From Rufibacter sp. LB8 (lineage in GTDB: Bacteria; Bacteroidota; Bacteroidia; Cytophagales; Hymenobacteraceae): a DNA stretch of 64,000 nucleotides. Shown in pieces: positions 46,898-55,032 of the stretch (positions within the stretch are counted from its first letter, which is position 1; each line of letters starts with the position of its first letter). Both the position numbers and the translations under genes were made by a program. Where the stretch lies: assembly GCF_014876185.1 (NCBI RefSeq), contig NZ_JADALJ010000001.1, positions 2,337,501-2,401,500 on the forward strand, written 5' to 3'. The notes beneath the pieces are model-generated. The model did no database searches. It worked only from the letters and a program-made list of their open reading frames with translations, and had not been told where the DNA came from.

Positions 46898-48334
46898 ATG
46901 ACCGTCCCCAAACTGAAAACCGGTATTGATGCCTTTGACCTTATCTCTGAGGGCGGTCTGCCCATAGGCCGCACCACGTTGCTGGCCGGCAGCTCAGGCA
47001 GTGCCAAAACCTTGTTCGCGGCACAGTTTCTGGCCATGGGCATTCTAAAATTCAACCACAAAGGCGTGTTCGTCACGTTTGAGGAACAGGTGGAAGACAT
47101 CAGGAATGACCTCAAGGGCTTCGGCTGGGACATTGACCAGTGGGAGTCTGAGGGCATGTGGACGTTTATAGATGCGTCGCCTAAAGAGGAAGATGTGATT
47201 ACCATCGGCGAGTTTGACTTGAGCGCCTTCAGAATACGCTTGGAGCGGGCCGTGACCAAAAACCAGGCCCAGCGCGTGGTCATTGACTCCATTGGCAGCA
47301 TTTTCACCCACTTTCCGGAGCACAACATCATTCGGCAGGAAATGTCAAAAGTGACCATGTCGCTGCGCCGCGTGAAAGCCACGGCTATCATCACTACAGA
47401 ACGCACCGAGGAATACGGGGCCATCTCCAGGTACGGCGTAGAGGAATTTCTGGCAGACAATGTCATGATTCTGCGCAACGTGCTATGCCAGGAAAGACGG
47501 CGACGCACCATTGAAATCCTCAAATTCAGGGGCAGCAACCATGTGAAGGGCGAGACACCTTTTACCATCAGTCCTAAAAAAGGGGTGGTGATTGTGCCCA
47601 TCTCCAGCCTCACGCTTACTCAATCGGCCTCTATGAAACGCATTACCTCTGGCAACCCGGCCTTAGATGACATGTGCGGCGGCGGATTTTTCAAGGGCTC
47701 CATTGTCTTGGTTTCTGGGGCAACGGGCACCGGCAAAACCTTGCTGGCCTCCAATTTCATGAAGGGCGCCAAAGAGAAAAACGAGCGCTGCCTCTTGCTG
47801 GCCTTTGAGGAAAGCAAGGAACAGATTTTCAGGAATGCCAAAGGCTGGGGCCAGGACCTGGAGCAACTGGAGGCCGAGGGCCTGCTGAAAGTAATCTCCA
47901 TCTACCCCGAAGTGCAATCCTTGGAAGACCACCTGATTAACATCCAGGACCTGGTGGAGCAATACCAACCGCAGCGCCTTGCCATTGACAGCATCTCTGC
48001 CCTCACGCGCAACCCCACAGACAAAGGCTTTCAGGAGTTTGTGGCCGCTCTCACCAATTACCTAAAGCACCAGGCCATCACCACCCTCTTCACAGCCACC
48101 ACCAACATGCTCCCCGGGCGCGCCTCCATCACTGAGAGTGACTTTGCCACCATCACAGACACCATCATTCTCCTCCGGTACGCGGAGCTGGCCGGCGAAA
48201 TGCAGCGCAGCGTGACGGTACTCAAAATGCGCGGCTCCCGGCATGATGCCGCCATTAGAAGAATCCTGATTGACGGCCAGGGCATGCAGATTGGCGCACC
48301 CATTACCGGCATTAGCAGCCAAATCTCCCACTAA
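46898..48334 (+). CDS. kaiC: KaiC-like two-domain ATPase/kinase
   Basis: 478 residues with tandem RecA-like KaiC domains: CI (about 1-235, P-loop GSSGSAKT at 31-38, catalytic Glu pair 62-63) and CII (about 245-478, P-loop GATGTGKT at 274-281, Glu pair 304-305). Alignment of ITESDFATITDT to cyanobacterial KaiC puts Thr412 at T426, Ala417 at S431 and Thr418 at T432, so one of the two main phosphosites is absent. The protein stops after QIGAPITGISSQISH and lacks the C-terminal KaiA-binding tail. kaiB follows 69 bp downstream. It may act as a timer or stress regulator and not as a full clock (inference). Confidence 0.92.
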   Translation: MTVPKLKTGIDAFDLISEGGLPIGRTTLLAGSSGSAKTLFAAQFLAMGILKFNHKGVFVTFEEQVEDIRNDLKGFGWDIDQWESEGMWTFIDASPKEEDVITIGEFDLSAFRIRLERAVTKNQAQRVVIDSIGSIFTHFPEHNIIRQEMSKVTMSLRRVKATAIITTERTEEYGAISRYGVEEFLADNVMILRNVLCQERRRRTIEILKFRGSNHVKGETPFTISPKKGVVIVPISSLTLTQSASMKRITSGNPALDDMCGGGFFKGSIVLVSGATGTGKTLLASNFMKGAKEKNERCLLLAFEESKEQIFRNAKGWGQDLEQLEAEGLLKVISIYPEVQSLEDHLINIQDLVEQYQPQRLAIDSISALTRNPTDKGFQEFVAALTNYLKHQAITTLFTATTNMLPGRASITESDFATITDTIILLRYAELAGEMQRSVTVLKMRGSRHDAAIRRILIDGQGMQIGAPITGISSQISH

Positions 48335-48403
48335 ACGCTGGCTTTTACCAAGAGCCAATAACCGTGAAAGAGACAAAATGCGAAGTACTTAGAATTGACC
48401 AAC

Positions 48404-48694
48404 ATGGATTACTGGATACAACTTTTTATAAATAGAAACAGCATCACGTCTATGGGTGCTGAAGAAAATTTAAACGCTATCCTCAAGAAATATTACCCCG
48501 GCGAGTTCCGTCTTGAGATTATTGACATTATGGAAGACCCAGACAAAGCCGAAGAGGCGGGAATTCTGGCTATTCCAACCCTTATCAGAAAATGGCCCGC
48601 GCCGGAAGTGCGCCTGATTGGTGCCTTAACCGTGCAGACCCGCGTGCTGGCTGGCCTGGGCATTGCCAACGTAGACCATTTGCAGAAGCAGTAA
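48404..48694 (+). CDS. kaiB: KaiB-like protein
   Basis: 96 residues, thioredoxin-like/fold-switching family that binds the KaiC CI ring. The conserved blocks are IQLFINRNSITSMGAEENL, EIIDIMEDPDKAEEAGILAIPTLIRKWP (the PTL turn) and VRLIGALTVQTRVLAGLGI. It is shorter at the C-terminus than some KaiB. ATG at 48404 preferred over a TTG at 48395. Paired with kaiC; no kaiA seen. Confidence 0.9.
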   Translation: MDYWIQLFINRNSITSMGAEENLNAILKKYYPGEFRLEIIDIMEDPDKAEEAGILAIPTLIRKWPAPEVRLIGALTVQTRVLAGLGIANVDHLQKQ

Positions 48695-48858
48695 GGCTGT
48701 TCATTTTCAGCCGAATTCCTGACTGTCTGGCATCAACTTTCTCTTATAAATCACAAGTTCACCAAAGGGGCAGAAGATTAATGTCACTTATCTCCTGCAC
48801 ATCCATTTGTTTTCACCTAAGCTACGTATACCCACCACAGCTTGCTTACTTTAAACCC

Positions 48859-49218
48859 ATGAAAACCAATACGTTATTCTTTATTTTGCTTACCGGTTCG
48901 TTCCTGTTGCTACTTTCACCCGCAAGCGCCCAGGTAACTCAGCAGGAAACCGCCCAGGATTCGCTCAAACAGCAGATTTTGGCCGCCAAAACCCGCATAG
49001 ATAACCTGGAAACGCTCCGGAAATCTACCAAAGAAGAAGCCAAGGCCGCCAAACTCGCCGCCAAAGAAGCGAACCGCATTAATGATGATGCCGCAGACGC
49101 CGCCAAAGAAGCCAAGCACGCAGCCCGCCTGGAGGCCAAAGCCCAGAAGAACAGAATCAAAGCCGACAAACGCGCCAGAAAAGCCGAACGCGCCAAGGCC
49201 AAGTCTGACAGCAACTAA
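48859..49218 (+). CDS. Exported Ala/Lys-rich coiled-coil protein
   Basis: 119 residues: signal peptide (FFILLTGSFLLLLSPASAQ) and then a continuous charged helix with AKAAKLAAKEAN and DAAKEAKHAARLEAKAQKN runs. Likely a periplasmic coiled coil or filament-forming protein; no family named. It follows kaiB by 164 bp and ends in its own terminator. Confidence 0.75.
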   Translation: MKTNTLFFILLTGSFLLLLSPASAQVTQQETAQDSLKQQILAAKTRIDNLETLRKSTKEEAKAAKLAAKEANRINDDAADAAKEAKHAARLEAKAQKNRIKADKRARKAERAKAKSDSN

Positions 49219-49240
49219 ACTGCCAGTCAATTAAAAGCAC

Positions 49241-49276
49241 AAAAAAGCCTCTCCAGATTGGAGAGGCTTTTCTTTT
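49241..49276 (+). terminator. Rho-independent terminator
   Basis: AAAAAAGCCTCTCC / GGAGAGGCTTTTCTTTT stem, 22 bp past the stop of the coiled-coil gene; T-rich on both sides. Confidence 0.9.
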
Positions 49277-49280
49277 ATAT

Positions 49281-49321
49281 TCCGTTTTAGGCTTCATTTT
49301 CAGAAATGAGGCCTAAAACGG
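49281..49321. repeat. Intergenic palindrome family, copy 25
   Basis: TCCGTTTTAGGCTTCATTTTC / GAAATGAGGCCTAAAACGGA; the GTTTTAGG change on the left is matched by CCTAAAAC on the right. Lies 29 bp beyond the GH20 stop. Confidence 0.92.
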
Positions 49322-49350
49322 ACTTTTTTTTTCGGGACGAAAAAATCTAC

Positions 49351-51936
49351 CTACTTATTTTCCACTGTGGTCACTCTGCTGGACCTTCCGGCGGCGTCAA
49401 ACACGGCCAGTTTCACGGTTCCTTTCTCAGTGATGGGCCCAGTGTAAGTTTTGCTTTTAGCGGTGGGGGCAGCGCCGTTGGTGGTGTACTTAATGCTGAA
49501 GCCGGGCAGTTGCACATTGGCTAGCACTTTTCCGTTTTCTACCACGGCCCCAGCGGTAGGAATGCGGTAATTGAAGCCGCCGGCGTAGTAGTTCAGGCGC
49601 GGCAGTTCGCGCTTGCCCAACACGTTGGCAAACTGAGACCACGCCTGCGCATAGCCCGCTTTGCTTTGAGCCGATTCTGGATTGGTGGCCCAACTTGGAT
49701 CCGGAGCCCAGGCGCGTTCTGCTAAACCCAATAGTTTAGGCAGCAACATGTACTCCAGGCGTTCCGGGGTTTTCACCATTTCGCTCCAGAGCGGGGCTTG
49801 CAGGCCAACAATGTTGGCGCGGGCTTCGGGCTTGAGTTGTTCTTTAGTGGCGTAGTCGGCCAAGGCGGCGGCGCTGAGCGGTTGGTTGTCATCGTTCACG
49901 CGCATGCTCTTCATGTAGTCATACGGGTTGAAGTAGAAGGCTTTGTCCACGTCTGTGTAGCCGCCCCAGTAGAGGCCCATTTCGTCATAAGATTTCTGGT
50001 AGGCCAGGTCCATGTACAGGTGGCTCACATTGGTCAAAATCACTTTGTAGCCGGCGTTGGCCATGCGGTAAGCCAGGTCAATGTTGTTGCCCTGGTTGTT
50101 CCAGACATCCATGTGCATGTTGTCTTTCACAAAGTCTGGGTTGGCGGTATAGGTCAGGCGGCCGTTGGTGCGCACTTTTCTGAGGCCCACTTCCTCCCAG
50201 CCAGAAAGATACAAACTGCGGGCCTTGAGCATGTCATTCAGCTTCCTGAAGTAGTAATACCACAGGTCATCTACCTCTTTGATAGTGGCGTTTTTGGCCA
50301 TGAGTTCCTGCACCGCCGGCGATTTCTCCCACACGCCGTTGGGTACCTCATCACCCCCGAAATGGATGGTTTCAATGGGCGCTCCGGCTTCTTTGTACAT
50401 GCCCAGCAGTTCATCAGTGACCTTCTCCAGGAAATCATAGGCCGATGGCAGCGCCACGTTGATCACGTTGTCATTGAAATACTGCACCGAGCGGTACACC
50501 GATTTATCAGCGGGGTCACGGAGCAGGTATTGTTCGGCCTCGGCTTTCTTGCCTTCCTTCATGAGGCGGTCATAGCGGGCATCCATGGACTTGATGGCGG
50601 CGCGGGCGTGGCCGGGCGTCTCAATCTCCGGTATTACTTTTATGTGGCGGTCACGGGCGTATTTCAGAATCTCCACGTAGTCTGCGCGCGTGTAAAAACC
50701 GCTGCCGCTGCTTTTGTCCACGTCTGGGCCAGAGCCCAGGGCCGGGTTGAGCGAGTGGCGTTCATCCACGGTGTGGCCACGGCGGCCGCCCACTTCCGTC
50801 AGTTCGGGCAAGCCCGGAATCTCAATGCGCCAGCCTTCGTCGTCATTCAGGTGGAAATGGAACACGTTCAGTTTGTAGAGCGCCATTAAATCCAGCACTT
50901 TCAAAACCTGTTCTTTCGGCTGGAAATTACGGGCCACGTCCATCATGTAGGCGCGGTGCCCGAACCTTGGCGCATCTGCCACCTGCACACCCGGAATGGT
51001 CACAGACGTTTGTTTTTTGGCTAGCGCCGAAGCCGGAATCAAAGTTTTCAAGGACTGAATTCCATAAAAAACGCCCGCCGGGGTGGTAGCCGAAATCACG
51101 ATTTCCTGCGGTGTCACATTCAGTTCATAGGCCTCAGCGGCCAAGCCTGCCTTCTTCTGCAGTTTGATTACTTTGCCGGTTCCTGCGTTTTTCACCGCCG
51201 GTTTCTGCCCGAAAATAAGGCCTAAATGCTCGGCCAGGTGCGCGGCTTCCCGCTGGAATGCGTTGTCTGTGACTATGGCCACGGCCGGGGTCAGGGCGAA
51301 GGTGGCTCCGGTTTCTTTGTATTGCGCCGGCGTGGGAAATACCTTGGTCAGTTGCGCGTCTGGCAGGTTTTTGATGCTTTTGTTCTGCTCAAAAATGTCT
51401 TTGGGTTCAATCCAGCCAATCTGGTTCTGGGCCGGTTTTGTAATGGAAAAATTTTCCAGGGTGTAGCCTTTGCCGGGCTCGCTGTCCCAGACCAAGTAGA
51501 AGCTGCGGGGCGCCCGGCTTTCGTTCACAATCTGGCCGGCGGCCACAAATTCCACGCGCGCAGAAGCACCCGGCGCCAAGGCCGTGAACCCAGCCGTGGG
51601 CGACATGCGCAGGTAATCGCCGTTGATGGGTTCCACTTTCAGGGGCGCGCCTTCTTCTTTGGGTTTGAACGAAGGGCTGCTATGGAAATACAGGTTCCAG
51701 CCGCTGGCGGGCAGGGCCACGGAACCGGTGTTCTTGAAAGTAAGCACTGACCGGGTCTGGTTTTTCCCCTGGAATTTTTCTTCCAACACTTCCCAAGTGA
51801 GTTGCAGGTGGTTGGCGTCAAACTTAGTGGCATTGGCAGCTTGCTGCGGCGCTGGTTTTGGACTGCTGCTGTTCTGGCAGGAGCCCGATATGCAGAGAAC
51901 AAAAACGCAGAGAAACGTGGCTAAAATGGATTTCAT
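49351..51936 (-). CDS. Beta-N-acetylhexosaminidase, GH20, lipoprotein
   Basis: 861 residues. Lipoprotein signal (CVFVLCISGSC, Cys at 20), N-terminal CHB_HEX-like domain (about 35-165), GH20b domain (about 190-310), catalytic barrel (about 320-720) with the GH20 signature HFGGDEVPNG, Asp529-Glu530 being the catalytic pair, and a C-terminal CHB_HEX_C-like domain (about 775-855, GFSIKYTTNGAAPTAKSKTYTGPI). It releases terminal GlcNAc/GalNAc from chitin- or glycan-derived chains at the cell surface or periplasm. Monocistronic. Confidence 0.95.
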   Translation of the reverse strand: MKSILATFLCVFVLCISGSCQNSSSPKPAPQQAANATKFDANHLQLTWEVLEEKFQGKNQTRSVLTFKNTGSVALPASGWNLYFHSSPSFKPKEEGAPLKVEPINGDYLRMSPTAGFTALAPGASARVEFVAAGQIVNESRAPRSFYLVWDSEPGKGYTLENFSITKPAQNQIGWIEPKDIFEQNKSIKNLPDAQLTKVFPTPAQYKETGATFALTPAVAIVTDNAFQREAAHLAEHLGLIFGQKPAVKNAGTGKVIKLQKKAGLAAEAYELNVTPQEIVISATTPAGVFYGIQSLKTLIPASALAKKQTSVTIPGVQVADAPRFGHRAYMMDVARNFQPKEQVLKVLDLMALYKLNVFHFHLNDDEGWRIEIPGLPELTEVGGRRGHTVDERHSLNPALGSGPDVDKSSGSGFYTRADYVEILKYARDRHIKVIPEIETPGHARAAIKSMDARYDRLMKEGKKAEAEQYLLRDPADKSVYRSVQYFNDNVINVALPSAYDFLEKVTDELLGMYKEAGAPIETIHFGGDEVPNGVWEKSPAVQELMAKNATIKEVDDLWYYYFRKLNDMLKARSLYLSGWEEVGLRKVRTNGRLTYTANPDFVKDNMHMDVWNNQGNNIDLAYRMANAGYKVILTNVSHLYMDLAYQKSYDEMGLYWGGYTDVDKAFYFNPYDYMKSMRVNDDNQPLSAAALADYATKEQLKPEARANIVGLQAPLWSEMVKTPERLEYMLLPKLLGLAERAWAPDPSWATNPESAQSKAGYAQAWSQFANVLGKRELPRLNYYAGGFNYRIPTAGAVVENGKVLANVQLPGFSIKYTTNGAAPTAKSKTYTGPITEKGTVKLAVFDAAGRSSRVTTVENK

Positions 51937-52073
51937 CAGGGGAAAAATTAAAGTCAGAGGCCCAGGCAGGCGGCTAGCGCCCAGCGGCTGTTGAAAGTTC
52001 TAATATACCTCTTTCTCACGAGACGGCTGGCCTTACCTAATTTTTTTTAAAAAGATGACGCCTCAAAAAGACT

Positions 52074-52114
52074 TCCGTTTTCGGGCTCATTTCCAGAAAT
52101 GAAGCCAAAAACGG
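52074..52114. repeat. Intergenic palindrome family, copy 26
   Basis: TTCCGTTTTCGGGCTCATTTCC / GAAATGAAGCCAAAAACGGA, upstream of the GH20 gene. Confidence 0.9.
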
Positions 52115-52225
52115 AAGTCTTTACCCTTTGAAAATGGCTTTAACAGCGGAGATAGGTTCGTACGCATTCCGTCATCCTTTTAAGGCCCGGCATGATAAGG
52201 ATATTAGAAGTTTCTCGGCCTCTCT

Positions 52226-52346
52226 CTGCCGCAAGTTTAGCGCAGCGTAACTTGTGGCTAAACACGTTGTAAGTTTATAAACTTACGTGAGTTGATAAAC
52301 TCACCATGTTGGCTACCACATTTACGCTGCGCTAAACTTGCGGCAG
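52226..52346. repeat. Three-stem MITE-like element
   Basis: Outer 25-bp arms (CTGCCGCAAGTTTAGCGCAG...) are perfect reverse complements at 52226-52250 and 52322-52346. Inside lie two tandem hairpins, GTAAGTTTATAAACTTAC (52269-52286) and GTGAGTTGATAAACTCAC (52287-52304). The 51937-52428 spacer has no gene. Confidence 0.75.
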
Positions 52347-52359
52347 GGAAAAAGAAGAT

Positions 52360-52402
52360 TCCCGTTTTCATGCTCATTTCTGAAAATGAGCCCCAAAACG
52401 GG
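52360..52402. repeat. Intergenic palindrome family, copy 27
   Basis: TCCCGTTTTCATGCTCATTTCTG / AAAATGAGCCCCAAAACGGGA, 27 bp past the DUF502 stop (reverse strand). Confidence 0.9.
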
Positions 52403-52428
52403 AATGAGTCTGCAAGGCAGAAAATCTG

Positions 52429-52971
52429 TTACAGTTTTGAGACGCCGCCGGAGACTATGAACTTCATGACTTCGCCGCTTGGAATGTCTAAATACGTGAG
52501 GTTTTCGCGCGCCACCAAAAACATCTCCCCGGAGAAGTTGTAGGAGTGCGGGAAATAGACGGCTACTTTGTCTGGCATATTCACGGCTTCCATGGAGGTC
52601 TGCGTCACGAAGCCCATTTTGTAGGTATCCTGGAACTGGGTCATCTTCACCAGCACCGGTTGGTTGAACTTCTGGTTTTCGCCCACAAAGGCATCAAACA
52701 AATCTTTGAGCGACGAATAGATCATGCTCACCAGCGGCAAACGACTGAGCACGCGCTCAGTGAGCACCAGAAACGGTTTCACCAGAAACGAAGAGCCAAT
52801 AAAACCCACCACCGTGGTCAAGATCAAGATAATGGCCAGGCCCACCCCCGGGTATGTCAGGAAGAAGAGATCATCTAGCCAGTTAACCGTGGCGATGATG
52901 ATGTACATAGTGAGCGTGATGGGGGCCATGATCAGGAACCCGTTCAGGAAATAGCGTAAGATCCGTTTCAT
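52429..52971 (-). CDS. DUF502 family membrane protein
   Basis: 180 residues. Two N-terminal membrane helices (FLNGFLIMAPITLTMYIII; YPGVGLAIILILTTVVGFIG) and a soluble C-terminal part with SMIYSSLKDLFDAFVG and VAVYFPHSYNFSGEMFLVARE. Matches DUF502, a widespread bacterial/plant (LCV-like) membrane family without an agreed function. Between two terminator-closed genes. Confidence 0.88.
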   Translation of the reverse strand: MKRILRYFLNGFLIMAPITLTMYIIIATVNWLDDLFFLTYPGVGLAIILILTTVVGFIGSSFLVKPFLVLTERVLSRLPLVSMIYSSLKDLFDAFVGENQKFNQPVLVKMTQFQDTYKMGFVTQTSMEAVNMPDKVAVYFPHSYNFSGEMFLVARENLTYLDIPSGEVMKFIVSGGVSKL

Positions 52972-52986
52972 AGGGATGGAGAATAG

Positions 52987-53015
52987 AAAAAAGCCCCGGT
53001 ACGCGGGGCTTTCAA
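52987..53015 (-). terminator. Terminator of the ispH unit
   Basis: AAAAAGCCCCGG / CGCGGGGCTTTC hairpin with A-run on the + strand (T-run on the ispH transcript), between DUF502 and ispH. Confidence 0.8.
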
Positions 53016-53049
53016 AAATACTGATATTCTACTATATAGGTTGTGTCTT

Positions 53050-53943
53050 TTATACGGCCACCGGCTGCTGGGCTTGAATGGCGTCTGCCACCTGTTGCAT
53101 GAGCCACATGGGCGTGGAGGTGGCGCCGCAGATTCCCACGGAAGTTGCGTTGGCAAACCAGCTCCTGTCTAGTTCGGTTTCATTTTCTATAAAATAGCTC
53201 TGCGGGTTCACGCGCTGGCACACGGCGTACAGGGCTTTGCCGTTGGAGCTTTTCTTGCCGCTCACAAACACCACCACGTCATGCAGCTGCGCGAATTTCT
53301 CCAGTTGGGGCTCGCGGTTAGACACCTGGCGGCAGATGCTGTCATTGGCGTCCAGATCAATCACTTCCACACCACTTGCCTTGGCGACGGCCACGCGCTG
53401 CTCAATCAGCTCCTTCATTTTGTAGAAGCCTTTGGTGCTTTTGGTGGTTTGGCTGAACAAGGTGATGGGGCGCGTGAAATCCAGTTGGTCCAGGTCTTCC
53501 TCGGTGGTAATCACAATGGCTTCGTTGCCTGTTTGGCCGGCCAGGCCAATGACCTCGGCGTGGCCTTGCTGGCCGTAGAGTACCACCTGGCCGTTGATGG
53601 CTTTGGTGGAGTCATAGGCATGTTTCACGCGATTCTGCAATTTGAGTACCACGGGGCAAGACGCGTCAATCAGCTCTAGGTTGTTTTCTAAAGCGGTTTG
53701 GTAGGTTTCTGGTGGTTCGCCGTGGGCCCGTATCAAGACTTTGCAGTCATGCAGTTCCTGCAGTTGGGCACGGTCAATAATACGCAGGCCTTTGTTATAG
53801 AGGCGTTCCACTTCCATGCGGTTGTGCACAATATCGCCTAGGCAATAAAGTTCTGCCACTTCCTCCAGTTCATCCTCGGCCATTTGTATGGCAAACTCCA
53901 CCCCAAAACAGTACCCCGAATTCTGATCTATGGTAACATTCAT
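53050..53943 (-). CDS. ispH: 4-hydroxy-3-methylbut-2-enyl diphosphate reductase
   Basis: Last enzyme of the MEP isoprenoid pathway, making IPP and DMAPP; a [4Fe-4S] protein. 297 residues. Three cluster Cys lie in SGYCFGVEFAI (about residue 12), IDASCPVVLK and NDSICRQVSNREP. The TSVGICGATSTPMWLMQQV C-terminal block is typical. Start at MNVTIDQNSGYCFGV (53943). cmk follows upstream on the same strand about 100 bp away. Confidence 0.96.
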   Translation of the reverse strand: MNVTIDQNSGYCFGVEFAIQMAEDELEEVAELYCLGDIVHNRMEVERLYNKGLRIIDRAQLQELHDCKVLIRAHGEPPETYQTALENNLELIDASCPVVLKLQNRVKHAYDSTKAINGQVVLYGQQGHAEVIGLAGQTGNEAIVITTEEDLDQLDFTRPITLFSQTTKSTKGFYKMKELIEQRVAVAKASGVEVIDLDANDSICRQVSNREPQLEKFAQLHDVVVFVSGKKSSNGKALYAVCQRVNPQSYFIENETELDRSWFANATSVGICGATSTPMWLMQQVADAIQAQQPVAV

Positions 53944-54041
53944 ATGAAAGACACAAGTATCAAGATAAAAGACACAAGCCAGATCCAACAAGGGCTCTTC
54001 CCTCTGGATTCTCTTCTTACGTCATCTTCTAAACAAACAGA

Positions 54042-54737
54042 TTAGTCGGCTAGTTCTTTGTGGAGTAACGCTGTGGCCACTAAATCTAATACAAAGTCCA
54101 CCTGCTCGTCAATGGTGATGTGTGAGGTGTCCAGCAGGTGGGCATCTTCGGCACGTCTTAAAGGGCTTTCGGCACGGGTGGAATCTATGTGGTCGCGTTT
54201 CTGCAGGTTCTCTACAATTTCGTCATAGGGCACCAGTTGGCCTTTCTCCAGCAGTTCTTCCTGGCGGCGTTTGGCGCGGGTCTCCACATCGGCGGTCATG
54301 AACACTTTCACCTCGGCGTCAGGGAAAACGGCGGTGCCAATGTCGCGGCCGTCCATGACCACGCCGCGGCGCTTGCCCATTTTCTTCTGCTCGGCCACCA
54401 TGGCATGGCGCACCGGGGCCAGCACGCTCACCTCGCTCACTTTGTTGGAGATGTACATCTTCCTGATTTCGTCCTCCACGTTGAGCCCGTTCAGAAAAAC
54501 CTCATTGCGGCCCGTTTTGTCATTCCGGTGAAAGGTGACCTCAATGTTGTCCAGGGCTTCCTGTACCTTTTTGGGGTTGGTGAGGTCAATGTAATGCTCC
54601 AGGAAATAGAGGGTAACGGCCCGGTACATGGCGCCGGTGTCAATGTAGGCGTAGCCTAGTTCTTGTGCCACTTGCTTGGCGGTAGTGCTCTTACCGCACG
54701 AAGAGTGCCCGTCAAGGGCTACAACAATCTTCTTCAT
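54042..54737 (-). CDS. cmk: Cytidylate kinase
   Basis: Phosphorylates CMP/dCMP with ATP. 231 residues. P-loop ALDGHSSCGKSTTAKQVA, AYIDTGAMYRAVTLYFLEH, VVMDGRDIGTAVFPDAEVKVFMTAD and RDHIDSTRAESPLRRAEDAH are the standard motifs. A small lipoprotein-like gene starts upstream on the same strand. Confidence 0.96.
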   Translation of the reverse strand: MKKIVVALDGHSSCGKSTTAKQVAQELGYAYIDTGAMYRAVTLYFLEHYIDLTNPKKVQEALDNIEVTFHRNDKTGRNEVFLNGLNVEDEIRKMYISNKVSEVSVLAPVRHAMVAEQKKMGKRRGVVMDGRDIGTAVFPDAEVKVFMTADVETRAKRRQEELLEKGQLVPYDEIVENLQKRDHIDSTRAESPLRRAEDAHLLDTSHITIDEQVDFVLDLVATALLHKELAD

Positions 54738-54759
54738 ACCAGTGCCTTGGGAATAGAAA

Positions 54760-54927
54760 TTAACAATCTTTAGTGGGGCAGGGAATTCCCTTGCCGCTGC
54801 GCTGCTGGCGCTGGAAAATTTTGGTTTTCTTACTCAATGACGTGGATTTGCGCGTGCAGGCCGGGCTCACCGCCCCCAACAACACGCACCACAGCAACCC
54901 AAGGGAAAAAATCTTTCTCAAAACCAT
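54760..54927 (-). CDS. Small lipoprotein-like protein upstream of cmk
   Basis: 55 residues: MVLRKIFSLGLLWCVLLGAV begins an export signal with Cys in SPACTRKS as a possible lipidation site, then a basic linker and the C-terminal phrase KGIPCPTKDC. Short Cys-ended proteins of this kind seem recurrent in Cytophagales from memory. 22 bp before cmk, so co-transcribed. A TATCTTTG box lies just upstream. Confidence 0.6.
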   Translation of the reverse strand: MVLRKIFSLGLLWCVLLGAVSPACTRKSTSLSKKTKIFQRQQRSGKGIPCPTKDC

Positions 54928-54939
54928 TAACTTTGGGCG

Positions 54940-54947
54940 CAAAGATA
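54940..54947 (-). promoter_or_regulatory. Possible -7 box for the small lipoprotein-cmk unit
   Basis: TATCTTTG on the reverse strand, 12 bp before the ATG at 54927, which would give a very short leader. Confidence 0.4.
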
Positions 54948-55032
54948 CACGTTATCTGCCGGAACCGCCACGTGTTTTTACGTACCTTTCTGTTTCTGGC
55001 CTCCAAATCGTAAACGAACCCCAAAACATACC

